This document shows positions 15,130-23,817 of a stretch of DNA of 64,000 bases, in pieces. Origin of the DNA: Hyphomonadaceae bacterium (lineage in GTDB: Bacteria > Pseudomonadota > Alphaproteobacteria > Caulobacterales > Hyphomonadaceae); contig JALHLU010000004.1 in NCBI GenBank assembly GCA_022844345.1, forward strand, positions 124,001-188,000, written 5' to 3'. The position numbers and the translations under genes are program-made. Each line of letters opens with the position of its first letter. Within the stretch, counting starts at the first letter, position 1. A model generated the notes under the pieces. That model was not told the DNA's origin. It saw nothing but the letters and a program-made list of their open reading frames with translations, and ran no database searches.

Positions 15130-15759
15130 TCACACCGGCAGAACAACCGTGCCGTGCATCTTCGCGCGGAGTTCGGTGGAGGAGGCCGGGTCGAGCGGGG
15201 CGGAGATGTAGACCCAGGCGGGGGCGTTGTGCGCGGCGAGCGTGCGGGCGGCCGACGGGGGCAGGCGGTGGGCGGCGAACTGGCGGGCGAAGCGTGACAG
15301 GCCGGCTTTCGGATTTGCGCCGGGGCGGGCGATGACGATGATAGGGACGAGCGCTGCGATCTCGCGCCAGTTCTTCCAGCGGTGGAAGTCGCGCAGATTG
15401 TCGGCGCCCATGATCCAGACGAAGCGGGCGCGCGGGGCGAGCTTCTTCAGGCGGCGCAGCACGTGGATTGTGTAGCGCGTGCCGAGGCGGGTTTCGAGGT
15501 CGCTGACGAACGTGGTGTGCGAGCCCAGGCGGCGGCGGGCGGCGGTGAGACGGTCGACGAGGGCGGTCTGAGTCTTCTTCAGCGGATTGCCGGGTGAGAC
15601 GAGGACCCAGACGCGATCAAGCCCGGCGGCGCGGCGCGCGGTCTCGAGGACATGGGCGTGGCCCGAGTGGGGCGGATCGAACGAGCCGCCCATGATGCCG
15701 ATGGCGAGATCGCCGGGGGGCGATGGCAGGCGCGTGCGAGCGGGGCGGCGGCGGGTCAT
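15130..15759 (-). CDS. nadD: Nicotinate-nucleotide adenylyltransferase
   Basis: ATG 15759 overlaps the toxin stop upstream as ATGA, giving 209 residues. The nucleotidyltransferase signature 'GGSFDPPHSGH' is at 24-34, 'WIMGADNLRDFHRW' follows in the middle, and the C-terminal 'SSTELR' matches the family's second substrate motif. It joins nicotinate mononucleotide to AMP from ATP, an essential step of NAD synthesis. The N-terminal basic stretch (TRRRPARTR) is longer than usual. In relatives nadD directly follows proA and precedes rsfS; here both junctions are broken by accessory genes, and nadD appears translationally coupled to the toxin-antitoxin pair. Confidence 0.94.
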   Translation of the reverse strand: MTRRRPARTRLPSPPGDLAIGIMGGSFDPPHSGHAHVLETARRAAGLDRVWVLVSPGNPLKKTQTALVDRLTAARRRLGSHTTFVSDLETRLGTRYTIHVLRRLKKLAPRARFVWIMGADNLRDFHRWKNWREIAALVPIIVIARPGANPKAGLSRFARQFAAHRLPPSAARTLAAHNAPAWVYISAPLDPASSTELRAKMHGTVVLPV

Positions 15760-16172
15760 GGATCGCTCCATGGATCGACGACGTTGATGCCGAAGCCTGC
15801 GAAGTCGCGCGTGTTGCGGGTTGCGAGCGTGAGGCCGTGTGCGGCGGCGATACCAGCGATCTGGAGGTCGGCGATGTGTAGCGTGCGGCCGCGCGAGCGC
15901 GCCGTCGCCATGAGCGTCGCAGAAGCGCGTGCAGATGGTTCATCGAACTGGTAGATGCGGTTTCCAAAGCGCTGGATCATGCGTTCGGCGGCTCGCTCCA
16001 GCGCCTGGCGGCGCTTTCCGCGCGGCAGTTTGCCGATGCCGGACAAGATCTCAAAGATGACGACCGAAGAGATTGCGCAATCAGGGAAATTGAGATTCAG
16101 CCAGCGAAGCACCACCGGCGAAGCGCCCACGCGCATCGGCTCGGACACCACGTTCGTGTCCAGCAGGATCAC
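15756..16172 (-). CDS. PIN domain toxin, VapC/FitB type
   Basis: Length 138 residues. It starts 'MILLDTNVVSEPMR' with the first active-site Asp at 5 and Glu at 11, has 'SVVIFEILSG' with a central Glu, 'HIADLQIAGIAAAHGLTLATRNTRDF' with the remaining acidic residues, and the FitB-like ending 'FAGFGINVVDPW'. PIN toxins are Mg-dependent ribonucleases. The gene is overlapped by four bases at its start by the antitoxin and at its stop by nadD, so all three are probably translated from one message. No frameshift or lost catalytic residue is seen. Confidence 0.9.
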   Translation of the reverse strand: MILLDTNVVSEPMRVGASPVVLRWLNLNFPDCAISSVVIFEILSGIGKLPRGKRRQALERAAERMIQRFGNRIYQFDEPSARASATLMATARSRGRTLHIADLQIAGIAAAHGLTLATRNTRDFAGFGINVVDPWSDP

Positions 16173-16423
16173 GAAAAGTCCACAGGCCGGACCGGAGCGG
16201 ACCGGATTTCCTTGAGGATCTCGTCGAGGTCCGCACCCGGGCGGCTCATCTCGTAGAGCCAGGTGCCGAATGGCATTTCGACATCGGGATTAGCTTCTTC
16301 GCGTGCGATGCGCTCCAAGGTCTCGCGGAGATCAGCCTCAAGACTTTTCCCATGCCGCTCCGCGCGCTTGCGGAGGCGTTCCTTGGTTTCTTCGCTTACC
16401 TTGCGGATTAGGATGTCGGCCAT
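16169..16423 (-). CDS. FitA/VapB-like ribbon-helix-helix antitoxin
   Basis: Length 84 residues. The N-terminal half is a ribbon-helix-helix: strand 'ADILIRKVS', then two helices 'EETKERLRKRAERHGKSLEADLRETLERIA'. The C-terminal half (about 45-84), with 'FGTWLYEMSRPGADLDEILKEIRS', should wrap the PIN toxin. ATG 16423 has no ribosome-binding site and directly follows a 16-bp palindrome, so the message may be leaderless or nearly so. It overlaps the toxin gene by four bases. The pair would bind its own operator and repress itself, the usual mode for this family. Confidence 0.88.
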   Translation of the reverse strand: MADILIRKVSEETKERLRKRAERHGKSLEADLRETLERIAREEANPDVEMPFGTWLYEMSRPGADLDEILKEIRSAPVRPVDFS

Positions 16424-16424
16424 T

Positions 16425-16440
16425 TGATATCATGATATCA
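16425..16440. promoter_or_regulatory. Probable toxin-antitoxin operator, tandem TGATATCA palindromes
   Basis: Two adjacent copies of the perfect 8-bp palindrome TGATATCA form a 16-bp palindrome one base upstream of the antitoxin ATG (minus strand). Short tandem palindromes next to the start are typical for ribbon-helix-helix antitoxins. The AT-rich run would also overlap a -10 region. Binding is inferred. Confidence 0.7.
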
Positions 16441-16469
16441 TGCGGCCCCTGCGCGGTCCAGCGGGACTG

Positions 16470-17105
16470 TCACAACGGCAGCGAGGCGCCCTTCGGGCTC
16501 GACGCGTAGAAGTAGCGGCCGGAGCCCAAGACGTCGACGACGCGGTAGTCGAAGCGGCGGTAGTTGGGGTCGCCGCCTAGCGTGGTGGAGACCGCGGCTT
16601 TGGTGGCGTCGTCGGCGCCAGTGAGCGCGGCGGCGAGGCGGTCGCCGGCTTCGGCGGCGACGAGTTCGGCATCCGACGGGCGGTATTCCTGCGGGTCGGC
16701 GCCGAGCGGGATGGCGCCGTCTTCCATGGCGCCGGGCGCGGCGGCGGCGCGACTGCGCCAGTCGGCCAAGGCAGCGGCCAGGGCGAGGGCGTCGCTGACA
16801 GGCGGTAGGGCGGCGATGTCGCCCGCCACCGAGCCGCGATAGTCGGTGACCGTGACGGCGCGGCCGAGCGGGACGATGGCGTTGGGATCGCCGCCAAGCT
16901 CTGGCGGCGCGTTGGGATCGAGCTGCGGCTCTTCCAGCAGCAGTTCGGCCGGGACTTCGGGCGCGGCGGTCTGCGCCGGGGCGGCCTTTGCGGTGATGCG
17001 GCCCTTTGCGTTGGCTTCCGACGCCAGCTCGGTCGGTTTCGAGCAGGCCGACGCCGCGAGGGCGGCGATCAGGACGGTGGTTGCGGAAGCGGATCGAAAA
17101 CGCAT
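16470..17105 (-). CDS. Hypothetical lipoprotein (third gene of envelope cassette)
   Basis: ATG 17105 begins a lipoprotein signal: 'MRFRSASATTVLIAALAASAC' with the lipidated Cys at about 21. Length 211 residues. After the Cys come a Pro/Glu-rich linker with 'LLLEEPQLDPNAPPELGGDPN', then 'VTVTDYRGSVAGDIAALPPVSDALALAAALADWRSRA' across several elements, and a C-terminal strand-rich end 'FDYRVVDVLGSGRYFYAS'. 'GGDPN' occurs twice. The family is not recognised. It lies eight bases downstream of the vWA-like lipoprotein gene and shares its orientation, so it likely works with it in the envelope. Confidence 0.65.
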   Translation of the reverse strand: MRFRSASATTVLIAALAASACSKPTELASEANAKGRITAKAAPAQTAAPEVPAELLLEEPQLDPNAPPELGGDPNAIVPLGRAVTVTDYRGSVAGDIAALPPVSDALALAAALADWRSRAAAAPGAMEDGAIPLGADPQEYRPSDAELVAAEAGDRLAAALTGADDATKAAVSTTLGGDPNYRRFDYRVVDVLGSGRYFYASSPKGASLPL

Positions 17106-17112
17106 GGCGGGC

Positions 17113-17769
17113 TCACAGGTCGTTGACCAGTTTTGGCAGCTGGTCCGGCGAGGAGACAAGTGACCATGTCCCACCGGCGGCGACAACCTGCGCCTCCCAT
17201 TCCTTCAGCATGGTGAAGTATTTTTCGGGGTCGCCGGGATTGGTCTTGATGACGTTGGCGGCGATGACGTGGACGCCGGCAAGATCCAGCTTGATGCTGG
17301 CGGTGTCGCAGGACTTGGCGTAGTCGGCCACCATATCGGAAAAGAGCACGATATAGCGCTCGGATTCGGGGCGTTGCTTGAGTTCGAAGGCGGCCTGGGC
17401 GAGGGCGCCGCGGATGTCGGTGAACTTCGCGGTCTTCACCTGGCTGGCGTAGGCGTTGAACGCCTCGAACAGTTCGCGCTTGGCGGAGGCGGCGAGGCTG
17501 GGCGTGGTGGGCAGCTGGCGCTGGAGGATGATTTCCTTCTCGGAGAAGGAGCAGGCGCTGATCTGGCTCGCGCCGATCCAGTCGCCGGGCTGCATGTCGG
17601 CTATCGTGATGTTGGCGAGCTTGGCGGCGCCGGGCACGGCTTCGACATAGGTGCCCGAGACGTCGAAGATGAAGAAGACCGAGCGGTTGGTGGAGGTCAC
17701 CAGTCCGCAGCCGGCGAGCGCTGCTATCGCGAGCGCGAGGCCGGCGCTCAAGAGTGAGCGGCCGATCAT
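17113..17769 (-). CDS. vWA-like lipoprotein (second gene of envelope cassette)
   Basis: ATG 17769 overlaps the stop of the membrane protein gene (ATGA). Length 218 residues. The signal 'MIGRSLLSAGLALAIAALAGC' has a canonical lipobox (LAGC). A von Willebrand A-like fold is suggested by strand 'SVFFIFDVSGTY' (a DxSxT-type MIDAS start), helix-rich middle with 'TDIRGALAQAAFEL', and strand 'YIVLFSDMVADY' supplying the last MIDAS Asp, followed by 'LDLAGVHVIAANV'. Such domains bind protein partners through a metal ion. Location is the periplasmic face of a membrane. The overlap with the gene upstream suggests a fixed stoichiometry or complex. Confidence 0.7.
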   Translation of the reverse strand: MIGRSLLSAGLALAIAALAGCGLVTSTNRSVFFIFDVSGTYVEAVPGAAKLANITIADMQPGDWIGASQISACSFSEKEIILQRQLPTTPSLAASAKRELFEAFNAYASQVKTAKFTDIRGALAQAAFELKQRPESERYIVLFSDMVADYAKSCDTASIKLDLAGVHVIAANVIKTNPGDPEKYFTMLKEWEAQVVAAGGTWSLVSSPDQLPKLVNDL

Positions 17770-19376
17770 GCTTTTTGCAGCTCCGGCTCGCGAGACTTCT
17801 CGCGGTTCTGTTTCGGCTCTTTCGGCGGCGCGGTGGGCGACTTGCGGTCGAGGACCATGATGTCGTCCGCGTTCTCTGGATCGGCGCCGCCGCCTGATCG
17901 CCGGTTGCGCGAGGCGCCCTTGAGACGGCGCTCGACCCAGAGCGGGGCGAAGATGATCGCGTCGTAGATCGTCAGTGCGAAGAGGCCGATGTTCTTGAAG
18001 GCTGTCGCCAGCGTCTTGCAGATGAAGGCGAGCGCGAGCAGCAGGAAGCTGCCCGCAATGGACAGCATGAAGACCGTGTTGCGCACGATGGTTTCGAGCG
18101 GCAGGGCTGCGGCGGCGAGCAGCCACGGGATGATCCCGGCGAGGATGAGCTGCGCGATGGTGGAGAGGGCAAGGCCCTCTTCAGCTTCGGGAGCGGCGTT
18201 CACGGCTTCTGGCGCGGCCGCGTTGGCGGCGGGGGCGTCAGCTGTGGGAGCGAGCGAGGGCGCGATGAGCGCCTGGTTCGCGAGGTCCCGGGTTTCCTGC
18301 TGTTGTTCGATGATCTGCTCGCGCACGATCGAGAGCGTCATCTCGAGCACCGAGAAGAGCGCGAGGAAGGCGAAGGCGACCCAGAACATGATCCTGCGCG
18401 CGCCATCCGCCATGGAATGGAAGGCGGGGATGAGGCGCGTGAAGCCGGCTGCATCCATCAGCACGACGCCGGCGACGAATTCGAGGAAGATTACGATGAT
18501 GGCGGCGAAAGTGGGCAGGCCGATGCCGCCGATGCGCGCGCCTTCGCCGACGATCTCGGCCATCGGCCGCTCGATCAGGAAGAAGTTGAGGAACACGCCG
18601 GACAGCGCGATGGCGGTGATGATCACCGCGATGAGCCAGGGAATGACGATCGAGGCGCGGGCGGCGATCTTCGAGCGATCCTCCGAGCGCATGATCATCT
18701 CGAACTCTTCGAAGGTCTTGTTGACCTCGTCGACGTGCTGGTTGAATTCGAGTTCTGTCTTGTTGAGCTTGTCAGCGAGTTCGCGGATACGCGGGGCCTC
18801 CGTCTTGATGACCGAGAGGGCGGGGCGCACGGGTACGAGCCGGTCGTTCATCGCGCGGGCGGTGCTCTGCGCTATGTTCTTTTCGAGCTTGTTGAGGCCG
18901 CGTCCGGATTCCATCGAGGGCAGGGCCGCGCGGAAGGCGCGCTCGGCGGCATCTTCGAGGTTGATGTCGGTGAGGTCGGCGGCGGCGGTGGCGAGCTGGT
19001 GCGTGCTCTTGTCGAGGCGTGCGATGACGGGGCCGGTTTCCTTCGCCAGCTTTTCGGAGCGGCGGCCCATGCGGTCTTCCAGCATCAGCATTCGGTCCTG
19101 CAACTCGTCGGCGCGTTGCGCGGCGATCTTCTCGTTGCAGTTGGTGCGCGCGTTGCGGCCATGTTCGGTCAGCCAGAGGCCCCAGCGTCCGAAGACGCGG
19201 CCGGTGATGAAGAACATCTGCCAGACGACGCGCCGCAAGGGCTCGCGCGCCATCCACATGACGAGGATGAGCGCGATGATCGCCAGAATCAGCGGCCATC
19301 CGAAGGGAATGCCGAAGAACGAGCCGCTATCAGCAGCGGAGGACGATGAGCCCGCCGCCTGTTCTAAAGATTGATC
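17766..19376 (-). CDS. Polytopic membrane protein with long coiled coil (first gene of envelope cassette)
   Basis: GTG 19376 is preferred because GAAGGG lies six bases upstream; GTG 19421 would add 15 residues. About 536 residues. One membrane segment near 28-45 ('LILAIIALILVMWM'), a soluble helical region of about 200 residues with heptad-like pattern and Arg/Glu-rich stretches, two segments near 245-305, another near 340-365, an Ala/Pro-rich loop, two more near 420-480, and a basic cytoplasmic tail with 'RRLKGASRNRRSGGG'. The topology recalls sensors or scaffold proteins, but no known domain is recognised. It is the first gene of a three-gene set with two lipoproteins. Confidence 0.7.
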   Translation of the reverse strand, partial: DQSLEQAAGSSSSAADSGSFFGIPFGWPLILAIIALILVMWMAREPLRRVVWQMFFITGRVFGRWGLWLTEHGRNARTNCNEKIAAQRADELQDRMLMLEDRMGRRSEKLAKETGPVIARLDKSTHQLATAAADLTDINLEDAAERAFRAALPSMESGRGLNKLEKNIAQSTARAMNDRLVPVRPALSVIKTEAPRIRELADKLNKTELEFNQHVDEVNKTFEEFEMIMRSEDRSKIAARASIVIPWLIAVIITAIALSGVFLNFFLIERPMAEIVGEGARIGGIGLPTFAAIIVIFLEFVAGVVLMDAAGFTRLIPAFHSMADGARRIMFWVAFAFLALFSVLEMTLSIVREQIIEQQQETRDLANQALIAPSLAPTADAPAANAAAPEAVNAAPEAEEGLALSTIAQLILAGIIPWLLAAAALPLETIVRNTVFMLSIAGSFLLLALAFICKTLATAFKNIGLFALTIYDAIIFAPLWVERRLKGASRNRRSGGGADPENADDIMVLDRKSPTAPPKEPKQNREKSREPELQKA

Positions 19377-19532
19377 CACGCCGAGCCCTTCAGCTGGAAA
19401 TGCCAGGCCCCGCCAATTCACCCACGCGGAGTTCGTGCGGACGATGGGGCGGCAATGTGGCGCGTGAAGTTACTTCGACTCCATGATCGGGAGCGAAACG
19501 AAATGAGGTTGATGTGGGTTAACTTCGGACGA

Positions 19533-20822
<1,290 letters not shown>

Positions 20823-20852
20823 GGGCGTGGCTCTAGCAGGAGCGCGGCGGGA

Positions 20853-21380
20853 TTACCAGTTGCGCCACGGCCTCGGGTCATCGCGCAGGAGGCCGTAGAT
20901 CAGACTGTCGCGGATGCCGATGTGCATTTCCCATTCGCCGCGCAGCCGGCCTTCCAGCGTGAAGCCAAGTTTTTCGAATGTGCGAATGGAGGCGGCGTTG
21001 TCGGGGTCGATGTCGGCCATGATGCGACGGGCGTTGAGCGTGTCGAACGCCTGGTCCAGCGCGCGAGCGAGGGCGCGGGCGGCGAGATTCCTGCCGCGTG
21101 CGGCCGGCGCGATCATGCAGGCGGCTTCCCAGACATTGTTCTTGCCGTGTGGGTAGATGGAGACACGGCCAAGCGCGGGGCCATGCGGCGTCTCTGCGAT
21201 CACCCAGTTGATGTCGTTCCCATCGCCCTTCCACTCCGTCATCATGGCGATGGTGGCTTCGACATCGGGCATGGCCGGACGGGTCATGTAGCGGCAGCTT
21301 TCCTCGTCGCCGAAGATGGCGTGGAGGGCCGGGCCGTCTGCTTGCGGGTCGATCGCGCGGGTGAAGAAGGGCGTGGACAT
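20853..21380 (-). CDS. GNAT family N-acetyltransferase (RimJ/RimL-like)
   Basis: Length 175 residues. The GNAT fold is visible: 'FTRAIDPQADGPALHAIF' N-terminal part, 'NDINWVIAETPHGPALGRVSIY' strands, acetyl-CoA loop 'AAGRGRNLAARALARALDQAFD' region, and 'NAASIRTFEKLGFTLEGRLRGEW' near the C-terminus, a strong mark of RimJ/RimL-type ribosomal or small-molecule acetyltransferases. The substrate is unknown. It lies 30 bases upstream of proA on the same strand and may share its transcript. Confidence 0.88.
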   Translation of the reverse strand: MSTPFFTRAIDPQADGPALHAIFGDEESCRYMTRPAMPDVEATIAMMTEWKGDGNDINWVIAETPHGPALGRVSIYPHGKNNVWEAACMIAPAARGRNLAARALARALDQAFDTLNARRIMADIDPDNAASIRTFEKLGFTLEGRLRGEWEMHIGIRDSLIYGLLRDDPRPWRNW

Positions 21381-21512
21381 GGCGCGGGCTCATATCACCG
21401 CTTGCGGCGCCTGGGGTAGTGCCCCGTTGCTGGCGGTGCGTTGCAACCGGATCGGGTGATTTCCTGCCTGGAAGCGTCTATATCGAACGCTCAGATAGCG
21501 CTGGAGCAGACC

Positions 21513-21785
21513 ATGGATCACCTCCGCCACAATGCGAACGCCGGCCAGTACGAGCTGGATGTTGATGGACAGACCGTGTTCGCCCGTTGCCGGCGCCAGG
21601 ACGGGGTTCTCACCATCCTGTGGGTGGAGGCGCCGGCCGGCCTGCGGGGCACGGGCGCGGCAGGCCGCCTGATGAAGCTGGTGGCGCAGGAAGCCCGGGA
21701 GCAGGGCTGGCGAGTGGTCCCTGTCTGCGGATATGCGGCTGCCTGGCTGCGGCGCAGCCCGGAGTATCGCGAACTGGTGGTCTGA
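21513..21785 (+). CDS. Small GNAT-like acetyltransferase (COG2388 type)
   Basis: ATG 21513 follows GGAG at six bases and gives 90 residues; the longer frame from 21441 adds non-conserved sequence. 'QYELDVDGQTVFARCRRQDGVLTILWVEAPAGLRGTGAAGRLM' (split over strands 2-4) and 'GWRVVPVCGYAAAWLRRSPEY' match the short GNAT family in which the conserved Cys lies in the last strand. These proteins bind acetyl-CoA; substrates are unknown. It is the first plus-strand gene of the proB/proA island. Confidence 0.8.
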   Translation: MDHLRHNANAGQYELDVDGQTVFARCRRQDGVLTILWVEAPAGLRGTGAAGRLMKLVAQEAREQGWRVVPVCGYAAAWLRRSPEYRELVV

Positions 21786-21912
21786 AGCGGCCACTGAGAC
21801 GCAGGAATCCGTCTTGAAAACTGGCATAGCCTGCGTCCGCCGCCTTGCGCGGACAGGCATTTTGCGGGCACTTTGAGCCCTGGGTCAGGACCCAGTCAGT
21901 CAGGGGCGGGAC

Positions 21913-23808
21913 ATGAAGTGGCGGTTGGCGGCTGCGGTGACCGGTGCAGTGGGCGCACTAGCCGTGACGGGTCTTGCGATTGCGCAGTCGGTCTGGGTGA
22001 CGGTCGGCGCGGCGGACGTGCAGATCTGCCGGCCGGTTTTCGCCGAGGTCCACAGGCTTGAGCAGGAATTCCTGCTCGACCAGGTCGACACGCGCTGCGC
22101 GCGCGGCACAAGCGACTACGATTCCGAGCTTTGCGAAACTGTGCGTGAGTTGTTGCAGGCGACGCGCGAACTCGACGACGTCGAGTGGTTCATGATCGGC
22201 AACGAGCAATGCGACGATGACTCGCCCTATCCCTGCTTTGGCGCTGAATTCTTCAACACGCCGCGCACCGGGCGCGACGCCCAACGCGCCATCGCCGCGT
22301 TCCGCGAGGACGCCGCGTTGCCTGCACGCATAACGGCGGGCATGGATTTCATGGCCGCAGCCCCGATCGGCGATCGCTGCCTCGCCAAACAATGGATTGC
22401 AAAATACGACAGCGCTTCGAGCCCGAGCCAGCCAGGCGCGCAGAGTTCGAATGGGAAGGGCCCAAAATTTGGCGGTGCGATCGCCAGCAGCAAGAGCCAG
22501 CGCGGCGGGGCGCAGCCTGTGACGCCGCCAGCGTCCGCCATTTCGCAGGACGACGTCGACGATTGCATTGACGGCGTTGCATCGCAGGAGATGTGCAGCT
22601 CGCTTTTGGCTGACCTGCCGCCGTCCGATCCCTCCTTCACCGACCTCGCCCTGGCGCTGATGGTCGGCGAGATCGCTGAGGGCCGGCCGGTTTCGGCGAT
22701 TGGCTATGGCGACATGATCGCGGCCCAGCGCCGTGGCCCGGATGCCGAGCTGGTGCGGTGCACGGTGCGCGTGCTGGCGAAGTGGGACCTCGATGCGGGT
22801 CTGCAGGCGTGCAATCAGGCGGGGATCGAGGATGCTGGCGTGGTCGAATTGCGCGGGCAGATCCATCTCATGGCTGGGCGCTGGAATGACGCCTGGAACG
22901 ATTTTGATGCGGCCTACCGCACGGGCAGGGCGCCGCAGCCTTTGTTCCTGAGGGGCCTTGCCTCGGCGGGCCGGGGCAAGATGACTGATGCGATCAAGGA
23001 CATGGCCCAGGCCGAGCAGGAGGCAGCCGGCACCACCGAGGCGTTCGAGGACGTCGGCTTTTCGCTGGCTGCGGTGACGCCGGGCAAGCCGCTCGCGCCG
23101 CCCGAAGCGTTTGCGCCGATGGGATCCGCCGCTGCGGCTGCTCCCCCGCCGCCGGCCGCGCCTGCCCCTGCCGAGCCGCGGGCATCCTCCGCACCGCCGC
23201 GAAGCGGCGTTGTGAAGTTCGCGCCGGATGCGCCGCGTGGGTCGCTGGCGCCGCTGACGTCGGCGCGCATCGCCGAGTGCGACAACACGCTTCGCGCTGC
23301 GCAGGCGGAGTCGCAGACCTGGAAAGGTACGGCGGAAGAGAAATCGCTGCGGCTTGGCCTGATCCAGCGGACACTGTTCGCAGGCCGCTGCGCGGGCCAT
23401 GTCCAGGCGGCCGAAATGGTGATCGACGCCGAACGGTCGATCGCCATCGCTGCTTCATCCGCCGCCAGCGCCTTTACGGACGCGGCCGAAACCTCGCCTG
23501 ACGCCATCGCCTGCGTGGAGCCTATGATTCCCACCGATCCCCGCAATACCACGGGCTCACCGGCGCTGCGCAATTCGTGCGCCTATCCGGTCTATGTGGC
23601 CTACTGCAACGTGTCGCCTGCGCGCGGCTCGTGGGCGGAGACGTTCACCTGCGGGGTCGGGAGCTCACTCGGGATCGATGTCATCCCTGCGAACAGCGCG
23701 ACGCCCGCAGTGTTCGGACGCGAGGTGCAGCACTTTGCCTGCCGCCAGCCGGCGGGGCCAGTGCTGACCTATCAGGCGGGCAAGGGACTGGACGGGTTCT
23801 GCAAGTAG
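21913..23808 (+). CDS. Secreted Cys-rich TPR-containing hypothetical protein A
   Basis: Length 631 residues, with a signal peptide (MKWRLAAAVTGAVGALAVTG..., cleavage after IAQ). An N-terminal Cys-rich domain of about 150 residues (C-x-E-x-V style 'RCARGTSDYDSELCETVRELL', 'CDDDSPYPCFG') is followed by a linker, a TPR-like helical region (about 270-380, with 'WNDAWNDFDAAYRTG'), a Pro/Ala linker and a C-terminal Cys-rich domain ('SCAYPVYVAYCNVSP', 'FTCGVGSS', 'HFACRQ'). An even set of Cys suggests disulfides in the periplasm. It shares layout with the next gene, so the two look like diverged paralogues. Function unknown. Confidence 0.7.
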   Translation: MKWRLAAAVTGAVGALAVTGLAIAQSVWVTVGAADVQICRPVFAEVHRLEQEFLLDQVDTRCARGTSDYDSELCETVRELLQATRELDDVEWFMIGNEQCDDDSPYPCFGAEFFNTPRTGRDAQRAIAAFREDAALPARITAGMDFMAAAPIGDRCLAKQWIAKYDSASSPSQPGAQSSNGKGPKFGGAIASSKSQRGGAQPVTPPASAISQDDVDDCIDGVASQEMCSSLLADLPPSDPSFTDLALALMVGEIAEGRPVSAIGYGDMIAAQRRGPDAELVRCTVRVLAKWDLDAGLQACNQAGIEDAGVVELRGQIHLMAGRWNDAWNDFDAAYRTGRAPQPLFLRGLASAGRGKMTDAIKDMAQAEQEAAGTTEAFEDVGFSLAAVTPGKPLAPPEAFAPMGSAAAAAPPPPAAPAPAEPRASSAPPRSGVVKFAPDAPRGSLAPLTSARIAECDNTLRAAQAESQTWKGTAEEKSLRLGLIQRTLFAGRCAGHVQAAEMVIDAERSIAIAASSAASAFTDAAETSPDAIACVEPMIPTDPRNTTGSPALRNSCAYPVYVAYCNVSPARGSWAETFTCGVGSSLGIDVIPANSATPAVFGREVQHFACRQPAGPVLTYQAGKGLDGFCK

Positions 23809-23817
23809 GAGTTGGGG

